Assembly (NCBI RefSeq): GCF_039908635.1
Contig: NZ_CP150918.1
Coordinates: 4,666,001-4,730,000 of the forward strand
Length of the DNA: 64,000 nucleotides
DNA from: Pseudomonas purpurea
GTDB taxonomy: Bacteria > Pseudomonadota > Gammaproteobacteria > Pseudomonadales > Pseudomonadaceae
Direction: 5' to 3'
The notes beneath the pieces were generated by a model. It saw only the letters and a list, made by a program, of their open reading frames with translations. It made no database searches and had not been told where the DNA came from. Shown one piece after another: positions 25,121-34,339 of the stretch. Made by a program: the position numbers and the translations under genes. How positions within the stretch are numbered: position 1 is the first letter of the stretch; each line of letters starts with the position of its first letter.

Positions 25121-27050
25121 ATGAAACCTGACGATCACTCCACGTTGCCACCCGTCCTGGTCGGCCCGCTGTTGCGGCGCCTGGAACCGACGCGGCTGGT
25201 GCTGTGGCTGGTCGGGTCGCGGGCGTTAGCGCTGACGCTGCATGTGCAGGGCCGATGGCGAACCGGGCGTGGACATTGCGCTCGACGCCCGCCAGTGTCA
25301 GGTCATTCCGGTCGGCACCCACGCCTTTGTTCATCTGATCGACGTTCACCTGGACAGCGCCCTGCCCGGCGACGTGGCCATCGAGTACGACGTACGAGTC
25401 ACTCAGGCTGACGGTTCACACACCGGGATTGCCGACTGGGCGCCGCATCTTCTTTATGGCGAGGCCAGCCGTCCGAACTTCGTGCTGCGCAGCCGTATCG
25501 ATCAACTGCTGCACGGTTCCTGCCGCAAACCCCATCATCAGGCCGACGACGGTTTGCTGTGCGTTGACCGGTTGCTGGCAGCCAACCCTGAGGTCGCTCA
25601 GCGCCCCGCCCTGTTGATGATGAGTGGCGATCAGGTGTACGCCGACGATGTGGCCGGGCCGATGCTGCGTGCGATTCATGCGCTGATCGAACGCCTGGGC
25701 TTGTTCGAGGAACACCTGGACGGCGCGGTGGTGAACGACAGCGCCAAGCTCTATGAACACCCGGCCAGCTACTACCATCGCGCCGATTTGCTGCCGAAGC
25801 TTTCGAGTAACGAAACCCTGCGCGAACGGTTTTTCGGCGGCGTACGCAAACCGATTTTCACCAGCAGCAACGCCGACAACCATTTGGTGACCTTCGCCGA
25901 AGTCATGGCCATGTACCTACTGGTCTGGTCGCCGACGCCCTGGACGCTGATCGCCCCGCAACCACCCGCGCTGACACCCGAACGGCGCAAGCGCTACGCC
26001 CATGAACAGACGCGGATCGATGCTTTCCAGGCTGGGCTTGGCGGCGTCGCCCGGGTACTGGCGCACTTGTCGTGCCTGATGATTTTCGACGACCACGACA
26101 TCACCGATGACTGGAACCTGTCCGCCCAGTGGGAGGAAACCGCCTACGGTCACCCGTTCTCCAAACGCATCATCGGCAACGCCTTGATCGCCTACCTGCT
26201 GTGCCAGGGCTGGGGCAACAACCCGGATGTGTTCGACGTTGTGCTGGAGAAAACCCGCGCCTTGAAGGCTACGAGCCAGAACCGCTACCTGGACAGCGCC
26301 GCGCAGGACAGCCTGATCGATGAACTGCTGAAATTCCAGGACTGGCATTACATGCTGCCGACCAGCCCGGCGCTGGTGGTGCTCGACACCCGCACCCGAC
26401 GCTGGCGCAGCGAGTTCAACCTGAAACAGCCCTCGGGTTTGCTCGACTGGGAAGCCCTCAGCGAACTGCAACAGGCACTGCTCGATCACCCGTCGGCGAT
26501 CATCGTTTCACCGGCGCCGGTGTTTGGCGTCAAGTTGATCGAAACCATACAGCGCGTGTTCAGTTGGTGCGGTTATCCACTGCTGGTCGATGCGGAAAAC
26601 TGGATGGCTCACCGGGGTTCGGCGCAGGTCATCCTGAACATTTTTCGCCATTCGCGCACGCCGGGCAATTACGTGATTCTGTCCGGGGACGTGCATTACT
26701 CGTTCGTCTATGAAGTGCTGATCCGCCACCGCAAGGCCGGCCCGAGGATCTGGCAGATCACCAGCAGCGGCATCAAGAACGAGTTCCCGCACACCTTGCT
26801 CGAATGGTTCGACCGCCTCAACCGCTGGCTCTACTCGCCGCGTTCACCGCTCAACTGGTTGACCAAACGCCGTTTGATGCGGGTGGTCCCGCACATTCCC
26901 GAACACGCGCAAGCCGGCGAGCGCTTGTGGAATTCGGCCGGGATCGGCCAGGTGTTCTTCAATGCCAGCGGCCAGCCACAAACGATTTATCAACACAACG
27001 CCAATGGCTCGCCGCCGACCCGGATGGTCGGCCCGGTTCAGTCAGACTGA
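25121..27050 (+). pseudogene. PhoD-like metallophosphatase, interrupted by a single-base frameshift
   Basis: A protein of the PhoD-like alkaline phosphatase/phosphodiesterase superfamily. Metal-site segments are visible: MMSGDQVYADD, FDDHDITDDWN and LSGDVHYSF. The ATG at 25121 opens MKPDDHSTLPPVLVGPLLRR but this frame leaves the homologous path at about codon 43. The rest, starting ADGEPGVDIALDARQ, is in the frame that ends at 27050. One extra base in AGGGCC (25248-25253) explains the split; correction gives about 643 residues. There is no signal peptide, so the enzyme is probably cytoplasmic. A small conserved protein and an acetyltransferase follow. Confidence 0.82.
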
Positions 27051-27073
27051 GACCTGCAACAGGAGTTGTTGGA

Positions 27074-27433
27074 ATGGGACGCCCCATCAGCCAGGAAGAA
27101 CGCGCGGCCATCCACTGGACGTTATCGGATGCCTTTGTCGACAACGACGTGAACTACGCCGTGATTGCCCGGGACACCGCCGATTACGACCGCGATGCCA
27201 TCGAACACATCCTGTATGCCGAAGTGGCGCCGGTGTGCCACACCAACCTGGAAACCGTCATTCCGCCGATCTGGTCGTGCTTTGACCCGGCCAGCCTGGA
27301 AATCCAGATTCAGGCCATGCTTGAAAAGCGCCAACGCAGTCGCTTTCGTCGGTACTTGGGCACCCTGCACATTCGCTGGCTGAGGTTTCGCTACGCCTAC
27401 CTCTGGCGCGAGATCACCCGGTACTACCCATGA
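27074..27433 (+). CDS. Small conserved protein of unknown function
   Basis: A 119-residue soluble protein beginning MGRPISQEERAAIHWTLSDAF and ending with an arginine-rich segment. ATG 27074 follows AGGAG at 27061. Conserved-looking but without a domain I can name. It lies 23 bp after the PhoD-like gene and overlaps the acetyltransferase by four bases, so the three are probably one transcript. Confidence 0.75.
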   Translation: MGRPISQEERAAIHWTLSDAFVDNDVNYAVIARDTADYDRDAIEHILYAEVAPVCHTNLETVIPPIWSCFDPASLEIQIQAMLEKRQRSRFRRYLGTLHIRWLRFRYAYLWREITRYYP

Positions 27434-27825
27434 CCATTCGCGACCTGCTACCCACCGAAGTCGAATCCGTTCGCCAGTTTCTTGCCGCCAATGGCTGGGG
27501 ACACCGCATCGGTTCTCCCGAGCACTTCGCCCAACTCATCGCCAACTCCCAGCGTACGGCGATTGCCGTTGAAGCGTCGCAGATCATCGGATTTGCACGG
27601 GGCATCAGCGATGGCTTATCCAATGGCTACCTGTCGATGGTGGTGGTGTCCGGGCAGCATCGGCGCGCCGGTGTTGGCCGCGCACTGGTTGAACACATCA
27701 TGGGGGACAACCCGGACATTACTTGGGTGTTGCGCGCCGGTCGGCTGGGCGCCTCGGCGTTTTTCTCAGGCCTGGGGTTCGAGGAGTCGACCATCGCCAT
27801 GGAACGCCCACGCTCGAAGCCGTAG
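27430..27825 (+). CDS. GNAT-family N-acetyltransferase
   Basis: A 131-residue GNAT-fold enzyme using acetyl-CoA. The acetyl-CoA pyrophosphate loop is QHRRAGVGRALVEHI (the R/Q-x-x-G-x-G/A motif), preceded by the strand YLSMVVVSG and followed by the C-terminal FFSGLGFEES turn. Acceptor unknown. Its ATG overlaps the preceding stop. Confidence 0.9.
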   Translation: MTIRDLLPTEVESVRQFLAANGWGHRIGSPEHFAQLIANSQRTAIAVEASQIIGFARGISDGLSNGYLSMVVVSGQHRRAGVGRALVEHIMGDNPDITWVLRAGRLGASAFFSGLGFEESTIAMERPRSKP

Positions 27826-27843
27826 AACGTTGTACCCGAACAC

Positions 27844-28566
27844 CTACAAACCCGCCTTCACCAGCACCGGCTGTTCCTGATAGCGCTGCGGATACAACTG
27901 TTTGAGCTGCGCGACTTTCGGCAGGTCATTGATGACGATGTAGGGATAGCTCGGGTGCTCTGTCAGGAAGTTCTGGTGATACGCCTCGGCAGGATAGAAA
28001 CCGTTGTAGGTTTCCAGCGTGGTGACAATCGGTTTGTTGAACGAATGGGCTGCGTCGAGCTGGACGATGTAGGCCTTGGCAATGCGCTGCTGCTCGGGGC
28101 TGTGGATAAAGAGCGCCGAGCGGTATTGAGTGCCGGTGTCAGGCCCCTGGCGGTTGAGTTCGGTGGGGTTGTGGGCCACCGAGAAGTAGATCTGCAACAA
28201 GGCGCCATAGCTGACCTGGCTCGGGTCGAAGGTCACTTCAACGGATTCGGCGTGGCCGGTATCGCCATCGCTGACTCGCTCGTACTGAGCCGTGTTGGCG
28301 GCGCCACCGGCGTAACCTGAAACAGCGTTCTTCACGCCTTTGACATGCTGGAACACGCCCTGCACGCCCCAGAAACAGCCGCCCGCAAACACAGCGGTTT
28401 CGCTGCCGGCCTGAGGCGTTTCGTCCAGCGTTGGCGGCGCGATGGCCACGGCGTCCTCGGAGGCGCCAAAGGAGAACGCCAAGCATTGGCCTGCCGCCGC
28501 AGCGATGACCAGACCCAACAGCACACGACGCACGCCCGTAGCGGTAGTTTTCGATGAGGATTTCAT
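27844..28566 (-). CDS. msrA: Exported peptide-methionine (S)-S-oxide reductase MsrA
   Basis: Reduces the S-epimer of methionine sulfoxide. The catalytic motif GGCFWG is near residue 62 and the C-terminal part carries EAYHQNFL. Unlike cytoplasmic MsrA it has an N-terminal hydrophobic signal segment (about residues 12-32), so it should act in the periplasm. It is the last gene of msrB-dipZ-msrA, where DipZ can supply electrons across the membrane. Confidence 0.93.
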   Translation of the reverse strand: MKSSSKTTATGVRRVLLGLVIAAAAGQCLAFSFGASEDAVAIAPPTLDETPQAGSETAVFAGGCFWGVQGVFQHVKGVKNAVSGYAGGAANTAQYERVSDGDTGHAESVEVTFDPSQVSYGALLQIYFSVAHNPTELNRQGPDTGTQYRSALFIHSPEQQRIAKAYIVQLDAAHSFNKPIVTTLETYNGFYPAEAYHQNFLTEHPSYPYIVINDLPKVAQLKQLYPQRYQEQPVLVKAGL

Positions 28567-28608
28567 TGGGCTGACTCCTGCTGAATAGGTGGCGAGAATC
28601 GGTGGGCG

Positions 28609-30411
28609 TTAACCGAAGGTGAACGCATAGGCCGACACGCCCGGATCAAGGAATTCGATGCTGAAGGTGCGGTCCACCACGTCGCCCGGCTGGCGCAGCA
28701 ATTGGTAGAGGCGCTGTTCAGTGACACTCCCGCTGCCATCCGGCGCGACGTCGGTGCCGTGGGCATCGCCCGGGGCCTTGCCGTCAATCGTGACCTTGAA
28801 GCGCACCGGTTTGCCGTCAGCGCCAGGGCCCAGCACCAGATGCAAATCACGGGCATGGAAGCGATAGACGATGCCGCTGGCGGGCGCGGTGGACGTCGCC
28901 CGTTCGGCGCCTACGTTCCACTGCCCGTTCAGCCCCCAGTCGTTGAGCGATAAAGCGCTCGGCACGCTGTACGCCGCCACCTTGTCCGGGGCAAGACTGG
29001 CTTCGGGTACAAAATGTTCCGAACGCTGATAGCCGACGTAGGTTTCCGGCGAGCGCACTTCATTCATGTCCGGCGCCCGTTGCACGCCTTGGGCGTCGGC
29101 ATTGATCAGGCCGTCCGCGACTTTCGCGGCGCCAGCCTCACGCAGCAGTTGCTGGATCACCCGTTCCGACTCGGCGTAGTCGCCCTCACCGAAGTGGTGA
29201 TAACGGATACGTCCCTGTGCGTCGGCAAAGTAATGCGCCGGCCAGTATTCGTTGTTGAACGCCCGCCAGATCCGGTAGTCGTTATCGATCGCCACCGGGT
29301 AGGTGATACCCAGATCCTTCATGGCCCTGGTCACGTTGCCTACGTCGCGCTCAAAGGCAAATTCCGGGGCATGCACGCCGATCACCACCAGGCCCTGATC
29401 GCGGTACTTCTCGGCCCAGGCCTTGACGTACGGCAAGGTGCGCAGGCAGTTGATGCAGGAGTAGGTCCAGAAATCCACCAACACCACTTTGCCCTTCAAT
29501 GCCTGGGCATCCAGAGGCGGCGAGTTGAGCCATTGCACGGTGCCCTCCAGCGGCGGCAGGTTGCCTTCGACCGGCAGCGTCGCGGGACCGTTGGCGGACA
29601 GTTTCATCGCACCGCCAGCCGCCATCATGTTTGCCCCCGCTTGGGACTGAGGAACCTGCGCCATCATCGCGCCGTTGTTGGCCGGTGATTTACCGGCCAG
29701 TCGCCCGACCAGCGCCTGTTCGATACCGCCCGTGGAGGCTGTCGACACCCGCGCCAGAATGCCGGTGTCCAGCCCGAGAGCGATGGCCGCCACCCCCGCC
29801 AGCATCGCCGCACCCAAGCCCCGACGCAGCCATTCACCGGCACCGATCGAGCGTTTCATCGCCGCGAAGACTTTACCGCCCAGCAACAACGCCCCGGCGA
29901 GGGAAGTGGCAGCGCCCGCCGCGTAGGCCAGCAACAGCAACGTGGTGCCGATGCTGGCGCCTTGCAGCGCTGCGCCGGTCAGCACCAATCCCAGAATCGG
30001 CCCGGCGCACGGTGCCCAGAGCAGGCCCGTGGCGACGCCGATCAGGAACGAAGCGCCGGGACGCGGCCGGGCATCGGCGCCCGCCGCATCCGACAACCGA
30101 CTGCCGGCCGCGACCAGTGGCCGGGTCAGCCGGTCGGCGAGGCGCGGCAGCAGCAGCGTCAGCCCGAACAGTGCCACGAACAGCAACGCGAGCCAGCGAC
30201 CGTACTGATTGACTTGCACCACCCAACCGCCGCCCACTGCCGCCAACGAGGCGACGAGCGCGAAGGTCAGCGCCATCCCCGCCAACAGCGGCAAGCCACT
30301 TTTCATAAACGGCTGCCCGGTGCGAGCGAAGACAAAGGGCAGTACCGGCAGAATGCACGGGCTGACAATCGTCAGCACACCACCGAGATAAGCGAGGACC
30401 AGAAGCCACAT
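28609..30411 (-). CDS. dipZ: DipZ-like fusion: CcdA-type electron transporter with a periplasmic thioredoxin-like domain
   Basis: A 600-residue fusion. The N-terminal 240 residues are a CcdA/DsbD-type membrane domain with six helices (it opens YLGGVLTIVSPCILPVLPF, with the reactive Cys). A periplasmic thioredoxin-like domain follows with YSCINCLRTLPY (CxxC). The C-terminal ~130 residues are a beta-sandwich extension as in mycobacterial DipZ. It would carry reducing equivalents from cytoplasmic thioredoxin to exported partners. The flanking exported MsrB and MsrA are the obvious acceptors. Confidence 0.9.
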   Translation of the reverse strand: MWLLVLAYLGGVLTIVSPCILPVLPFVFARTGQPFMKSGLPLLAGMALTFALVASLAAVGGGWVVQVNQYGRWLALLFVALFGLTLLLPRLADRLTRPLVAAGSRLSDAAGADARPRPGASFLIGVATGLLWAPCAGPILGLVLTGAALQGASIGTTLLLLAYAAGAATSLAGALLLGGKVFAAMKRSIGAGEWLRRGLGAAMLAGVAAIALGLDTGILARVSTASTGGIEQALVGRLAGKSPANNGAMMAQVPQSQAGANMMAAGGAMKLSANGPATLPVEGNLPPLEGTVQWLNSPPLDAQALKGKVVLVDFWTYSCINCLRTLPYVKAWAEKYRDQGLVVIGVHAPEFAFERDVGNVTRAMKDLGITYPVAIDNDYRIWRAFNNEYWPAHYFADAQGRIRYHHFGEGDYAESERVIQQLLREAGAAKVADGLINADAQGVQRAPDMNEVRSPETYVGYQRSEHFVPEASLAPDKVAAYSVPSALSLNDWGLNGQWNVGAERATSTAPASGIVYRFHARDLHLVLGPGADGKPVRFKVTIDGKAPGDAHGTDVAPDGSGSVTEQRLYQLLRQPGDVVDRTFSIEFLDPGVSAYAFTFG

Positions 30412-30455
30412 AACAATGACCTGTATGAAGTGAGGAAAATGACATGCCCATGGGA

Positions 30456-30974
30456 TTAGGCCGTTCGCGGCTCAAAGGTCATGGCCAGACCGTTCATGCA
30501 ATAGCGTAGCCCGGTGGGTTTGGGCCCATCGTTGAACACATGGCCCAAATGGCCGCCGCAGCGACGGCAGTGAACCTCCGTGCGCGACACCCCGAACGAA
30601 CGGTCATCGTGGGTTGCCACGGCGTTTGCCAGCGGTGCCCAGAAACTCGGCCAACCGGTGTGGCTGTCGAATTTGGTGTCCGATGAAAACAGCGCCAGAT
30701 CGCAGCCGGCGCAGGCAAACGTACCCTCGCGATGTTCGTTGTTCAGTTCGCTGCTGTAGGCCCGCTCGGTGCCTTCCTCGCGCAGGATGTCGAACTGCCC
30801 GGCGCTGAGCATGGCCCGCCATTCGGCCTCGGTGTGGGTCACCTCGAAGGCCTCGGCGGCAACCGCATCACCCACCAGCGCAGCGCTGGCAGTCAATTTT
30901 GGCAACACACCGGCGATCAGCGCTGCAACGCCCAGCCCGCCGCCTGCCAGAAGAATCTGTCGCCGTGAAATCAT
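30456..30974 (-). CDS. msrB: Exported peptide-methionine (R)-S-oxide reductase MsrB
   Basis: Reduces the R-epimer of methionine sulfoxide. The 172-residue protein begins MISRRQILLAGGGLGVAALIAG, a twin-arginine type leader. Zinc-site cysteine pairs CAGC and CRRC and the catalytic region GLRYCMN are present. ATG 30974 is preceded by GGGAGAGG; longer readings add a stretch without a ribosome site. It is the first gene of the msrB-dipZ-msrA operon and is divergent from a two-component system. Confidence 0.92.
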   Translation of the reverse strand: MISRRQILLAGGGLGVAALIAGVLPKLTASAALVGDAVAAEAFEVTHTEAEWRAMLSAGQFDILREEGTERAYSSELNNEHREGTFACAGCDLALFSSDTKFDSHTGWPSFWAPLANAVATHDDRSFGVSRTEVHCRRCGGHLGHVFNDGPKPTGLRYCMNGLAMTFEPRTA

Positions 30975-31126
30975 GGCCCTCTCCCTAAATTCGCCGTGGT
31001 TTACATGGAACACAGCCTAGGCTTGAGGTGATCGCCAAATCCTCACGGGGAGTTAAACAATTCGTGATAACTCGGCGGGGAGAAAACCCGCACAATGCGC
31101 TCACTGCGCCACAGGATTCAGCTCAT

Positions 31127-31843
31127 ATGGATCAACCCAAACGCGTCCTGGTCGTCGAGGACGACCAACACATCGCCGACCTGATCTGCCTGCACCTGCG
31201 CGATGAACACTTTGAAGTCGTGCACAGCGCCGACGGCCATCAGGGCCTGAAACTGCTCGAACAGGGCAGCTGGGATGCGCTGGTCCTCGACCTGATGCTG
31301 CCCGGTGTCGATGGCCTGGAAATCTGCCGCCGCGCCCGCGCCATGGCCCGCTACACCCCGATCATCATCACCAGCGCCCGCTCGAGCGAAGTGCACCGCA
31401 TCCTCGGCCTGGAACTGGGCGCCGACGACTACCTGGCCAAACCCTTCTCGATGCTGGAGCTGGTGGCACGGGTCAAGGCCCTGCTGCGCCGGGTCGACGC
31501 CATGGCCCGCAACCTGAAAATGGACACCGGCAGCCTGACTACCGACGGCTTGTTCATCGACCCGATCACCCGTGATGTAACCCTCGACGGGCGTCGGCTG
31601 GACCTCACGCCCAGAGAGTTCGACCTGCTGTACTTCTTCGTCCGCCAACCCGGCAAGGTCTTCTCGCGCATGGACTTGCTCAACGCCGTGTGGGGTTACA
31701 GCCATGAAGGCTACGAACATACGGTCAACACCCACATCAACCGCCTGCGGGCGAAAATAGAAACCGACCCGGCCCAACCGGTGCGCATTCTCACGGTGTG
31801 GGGTCGCGGTTATAAGTTTGCCTCGGCGCAGGAACAACCATGA
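31127..31843 (+). CDS. OmpR-family response regulator, divergent from the msr operon
   Basis: A 238-residue regulator. The receiver domain has DDQ, the phospho-acceptor Asp in LVLDLMLPGVDG, SARSS and LAKPF; the winged-helix domain ends in VWGRGYKFA. ATG 31127 is used because the receiver fold starts at once (MDQPKRVLVVEDD). It shares a 152-bp intergenic region with msrB. E. coli controls its periplasmic MsrPQ by the HprRS two-component system, so control of this msr operon is a reasonable inference. Confidence 0.92.
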   Translation: MDQPKRVLVVEDDQHIADLICLHLRDEHFEVVHSADGHQGLKLLEQGSWDALVLDLMLPGVDGLEICRRARAMARYTPIIITSARSSEVHRILGLELGADDYLAKPFSMLELVARVKALLRRVDAMARNLKMDTGSLTTDGLFIDPITRDVTLDGRRLDLTPREFDLLYFFVRQPGKVFSRMDLLNAVWGYSHEGYEHTVNTHINRLRAKIETDPAQPVRILTVWGRGYKFASAQEQP

Positions 31844-33363
31844 GACTGACCCTGACTCAACGCCTGTCGGCCGTGTTCGCCCTGCTGTTGCTGGTGTGCT
31901 GCGGTACGTCTGCGTGGATGCAGGTGCGTTCCAACAAAATGCATGAGCTGGAAGTGGTGCAAGGGCTGTCCCGCGATCTCGCCCGGCACATTGCCCGCGA
32001 CACCCAACTGATGGACGCCAACGGCCTGAAACCCGAGGCCCTGCGCGAGCTGTTCAGCCAACTGATGCGGGTCAACCCGAGTGTCGAGGTGTACCTGCTC
32101 GACACCACCGGCCGCGTGGTCGGCAACGCCGCGCCCGAGGGCCACTTGCGCCGCGAACAGGTGGATCTGGCCCCACTCCAGCGCTTGCTCAATGGCGACG
32201 CGCTGCCGATCCTCGGCGACGACCCGCGCAGCCCCGACGGGCGCAAGGTCTTCAGCGCCGCGCCGTTACGGGTCAACGGTCAACCGGCCGGTTACCTCTA
32301 CGTGGTGCTGCTCAGCGAAGAACACGACCGCCTCGCCGAGCGCGGCGCCACCAGCGTGGCGCTGAACACCGCGCTCTGGTCCATCGGACTGGTCGCGTTG
32401 CTGTGCCTGATCGCGGGCCTCACCGCGTTCACCCTGATCACCCGGCCGTTGCGCCGGCTGACCGAAAACGTCGCACAATTCGACATCGACGCCATTCCCG
32501 CCGCCCCGCTGCCACCCGCCCTCCAGCCGGACACCGTCCGCCACGACGAAATCAGCGTGCTTGATGCCGCGTTTCGGCAGATGCAAATCCGCTTGCGGGA
32601 TCAGTGGCGCACATTGACCCGCCAGGATCAGGAGCGACGTGAGCTGGTGGCGAACATTTCCCACGACCTGCGCACTCCGTTGGCGTCGCTGCACGGTTAC
32701 CTGGAAACCCTGTCGCTCAAGGACAGCACACTGACCCCGGCCGAGCGCCGTCGCTACCTGGGCATTGCACTGGATCAGAGCCGCAAGGTCGGCGGGTTGG
32801 CGCAATCGCTGCTGGAGCTGGTGCGCCTGGAACACGGTTTCGTGCAGCCCATCCTCGAACGTTTTTCCCTGACCGACCTGGTGCAGGACATCTTCCAGAA
32901 GTTCGAACTCACCGCCGAGGCGCGGCAGGTCACCCTGCAGGCCAGGTTTGCGCCGAACGTGTCCGGGGTCTGCGCCGACCTGGGGCTGATCGAGCGCGTG
33001 CTGACCAACCTTTTCGACAACGCCCTGCGCCATACCCCGGCAGGCGGAGACATCGAGATAAGCCTGCTGCCCGTCGGGAAATTTGTCGAAGTCACGGTCA
33101 GCGACACCGGCCCCGGTATCGCCGCCGAACTGCGCGAAGGCCTGTTCCTGCGCCCGTTCAACATCGGCGGCGCCCGCCGCGACGGCGGCCTCGGGCTACG
33201 CATCGTGCACCGGATCCTGCAATTGCATGGCCTGGACATCCGACTGATGGACATCCCCGGCCGGGGCGCGACCTTTCGCTTCGCGCTACCGCAAGACGAA
33301 GAAACGGCGGCGCCGCTGGCCGTGCGCTCGATGAACGTGAATTCGCTGCACAACCACTCGTAA
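31840..33363 (+). CDS. Sensor histidine kinase paired with the msr-adjacent regulator
   Basis: A 507-residue inner-membrane kinase. It has a first helix at residues 10-28, a periplasmic sensor region of about 150 residues, a second helix near 182-204, HAMP, the H-box VANISHDLRTPLASLHG and an ATPase domain with NLFDNALRHTP, DTGPGI and GGLGLRIVH. It overlaps the regulator by four bases. The large periplasmic domain fits a sensor of envelope stress or redox damage, though the ligand is not visible. Confidence 0.92.
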   Translation: MRLTLTQRLSAVFALLLLVCCGTSAWMQVRSNKMHELEVVQGLSRDLARHIARDTQLMDANGLKPEALRELFSQLMRVNPSVEVYLLDTTGRVVGNAAPEGHLRREQVDLAPLQRLLNGDALPILGDDPRSPDGRKVFSAAPLRVNGQPAGYLYVVLLSEEHDRLAERGATSVALNTALWSIGLVALLCLIAGLTAFTLITRPLRRLTENVAQFDIDAIPAAPLPPALQPDTVRHDEISVLDAAFRQMQIRLRDQWRTLTRQDQERRELVANISHDLRTPLASLHGYLETLSLKDSTLTPAERRRYLGIALDQSRKVGGLAQSLLELVRLEHGFVQPILERFSLTDLVQDIFQKFELTAEARQVTLQARFAPNVSGVCADLGLIERVLTNLFDNALRHTPAGGDIEISLLPVGKFVEVTVSDTGPGIAAELREGLFLRPFNIGGARRDGGLGLRIVHRILQLHGLDIRLMDIPGRGATFRFALPQDEETAAPLAVRSMNVNSLHNHS

Positions 33364-33380
33364 GAAGGACCTTGCCGATA

Positions 33381-33396
33381 TGTACTCATTTCTGTA
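33381..33396. promoter_or_regulatory. Possible YefM-YoeB operator
   Basis: Two TGTAC elements (33381-33385 and 33392-33396), 11 bp apart, lie 29-44 bp upstream of yefM. E. coli YefM binds palindromes with TGTACA cores in the same position relative to its own gene. Confidence 0.45.
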
Positions 33397-33424
33397 CGTT
33401 TATCGCATCAAGCGAGGACCCACC

Positions 33425-33679
33425 ATGCAAACCATTAACTACACCAACGCCCGCGCTCATCTGTCGGAAACCATGGATCGGGTCAACGAAGACCGGGTGC
33501 CCTTACTCGTGACCCGTCAAAAAGGCGAACCTGTGGTGATGATTTCCCTGGCGGAATACAACGCCCTCGAAGAGACCGCTTACCTACTGCGATCTCCCGC
33601 CAACGCCGAACGACTCATCCAATCGATCCATAACCTGCGCGCAGGTAAAGCCAAAGCCAGGCAGCTCATCGAAGAATGA
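33425..33679 (+). CDS. yefM: Antitoxin of the Phd/YefM family
   Basis: An 84-residue antitoxin. The N-terminal DNA-binding part INYTNARAHLSETMDRV and the LVTRQKGEPVVMISLAEYNALEET core are typical of YefM; the C-terminal tail would wrap and neutralise the toxin. It overlaps the toxin gene by four bases, as usual for this pair. The start is ATG 33425 after GCGAGGACC. Confidence 0.93.
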   Translation: MQTINYTNARAHLSETMDRVNEDRVPLLVTRQKGEPVVMISLAEYNALEETAYLLRSPANAERLIQSIHNLRAGKAKARQLIEE

Positions 33680-33930
33680 ATATCTTGTTTACGCCCGAAG
33701 GCTGGGATGACTACCTCTGGTTCCAGCAGCATGACAAAGCGGGACTCAAGCGCATCAACTTGCTGATAAAGGCCATTGAGCGTGATCCCTTTGACGGCCT
33801 CGGCAAGCCAGAACCCCTCAAGCACAACCTGAGTGGGTTCTGGTCACGACGTGTGACAGCGGAACATCGTCTGGTCTATGGGATAGACGGCGAGGACATT
33901 CAGATTCTGATGTGTCGCTACCACTATTGA
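33676..33930 (+). CDS. yoeB: Toxin YoeB, ribosome-dependent mRNA interferase
   Basis: An 84-residue RelE-fold endoribonuclease that cleaves mRNA at the ribosomal A site. The family segments are present: YLWFQQHDK, FDGLGKPEPLKHNLSGFWSRRVTAEHRLVY and the C-terminal CRYHY with the catalytic His. All look intact. It stands at the edge of the biosynthetic cluster and faces it convergently. Confidence 0.95.
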   Translation: MNILFTPEGWDDYLWFQQHDKAGLKRINLLIKAIERDPFDGLGKPEPLKHNLSGFWSRRVTAEHRLVYGIDGEDIQILMCRYHY

Positions 33931-33946
33931 ACTTCCCCCCTCACCT

Positions 33947-34339
33947 TTAACGGTCCATCACCCGCCCGCCAATCACTGCCCGGCTCCGCTCCTGGCGTAA
34001 TGCACGCCAGGTCCATGTGGCGCTGCACAGGTCCGGCAATCCCAGGAGCAGCAACACCGGCGGTACCAGGCCTGCGGCGACGAAGAGCGCGAAAAACACG
34101 ATCACCGACAGCCGGATCGGCACGGTCAGCGCGATGAATTCACGCTGGTTCTTGCGCCCGGCCCACACGTAGTAAATGCCCAGGTACAACGCCAGTTGCC
34201 CCATGACGCGGATCCACACTTCGTCTGTCAGGGCAAAGCCGAACAACGGCAGCAACAGGTTCGGGGCGATCAGCAACGGCATGCCCAGCAACAGCATGTA
34301 GAGGCCAAACACAAACACGGTTTTCCCGGAATGGCTCAT
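33947..34339 (-). CDS. Small integral membrane protein at the distal end of the biosynthetic cluster
   Basis: A 130-residue protein with four hydrophobic segments (about residues 8-34, 42-62, 70-92 and 94-108). No known domain. Its start overlaps the monooxygenase stop (34336-34339), which makes it part of the cluster transcript. Function unknown; it might aid export or membrane placement of the product. Confidence 0.75.
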   Translation of the reverse strand: MSHSGKTVFVFGLYMLLLGMPLLIAPNLLLPLFGFALTDEVWIRVMGQLALYLGIYYVWAGRKNQREFIALTVPIRLSVIVFFALFVAAGLVPPVLLLLGLPDLCSATWTWRALRQERSRAVIGGRVMDR

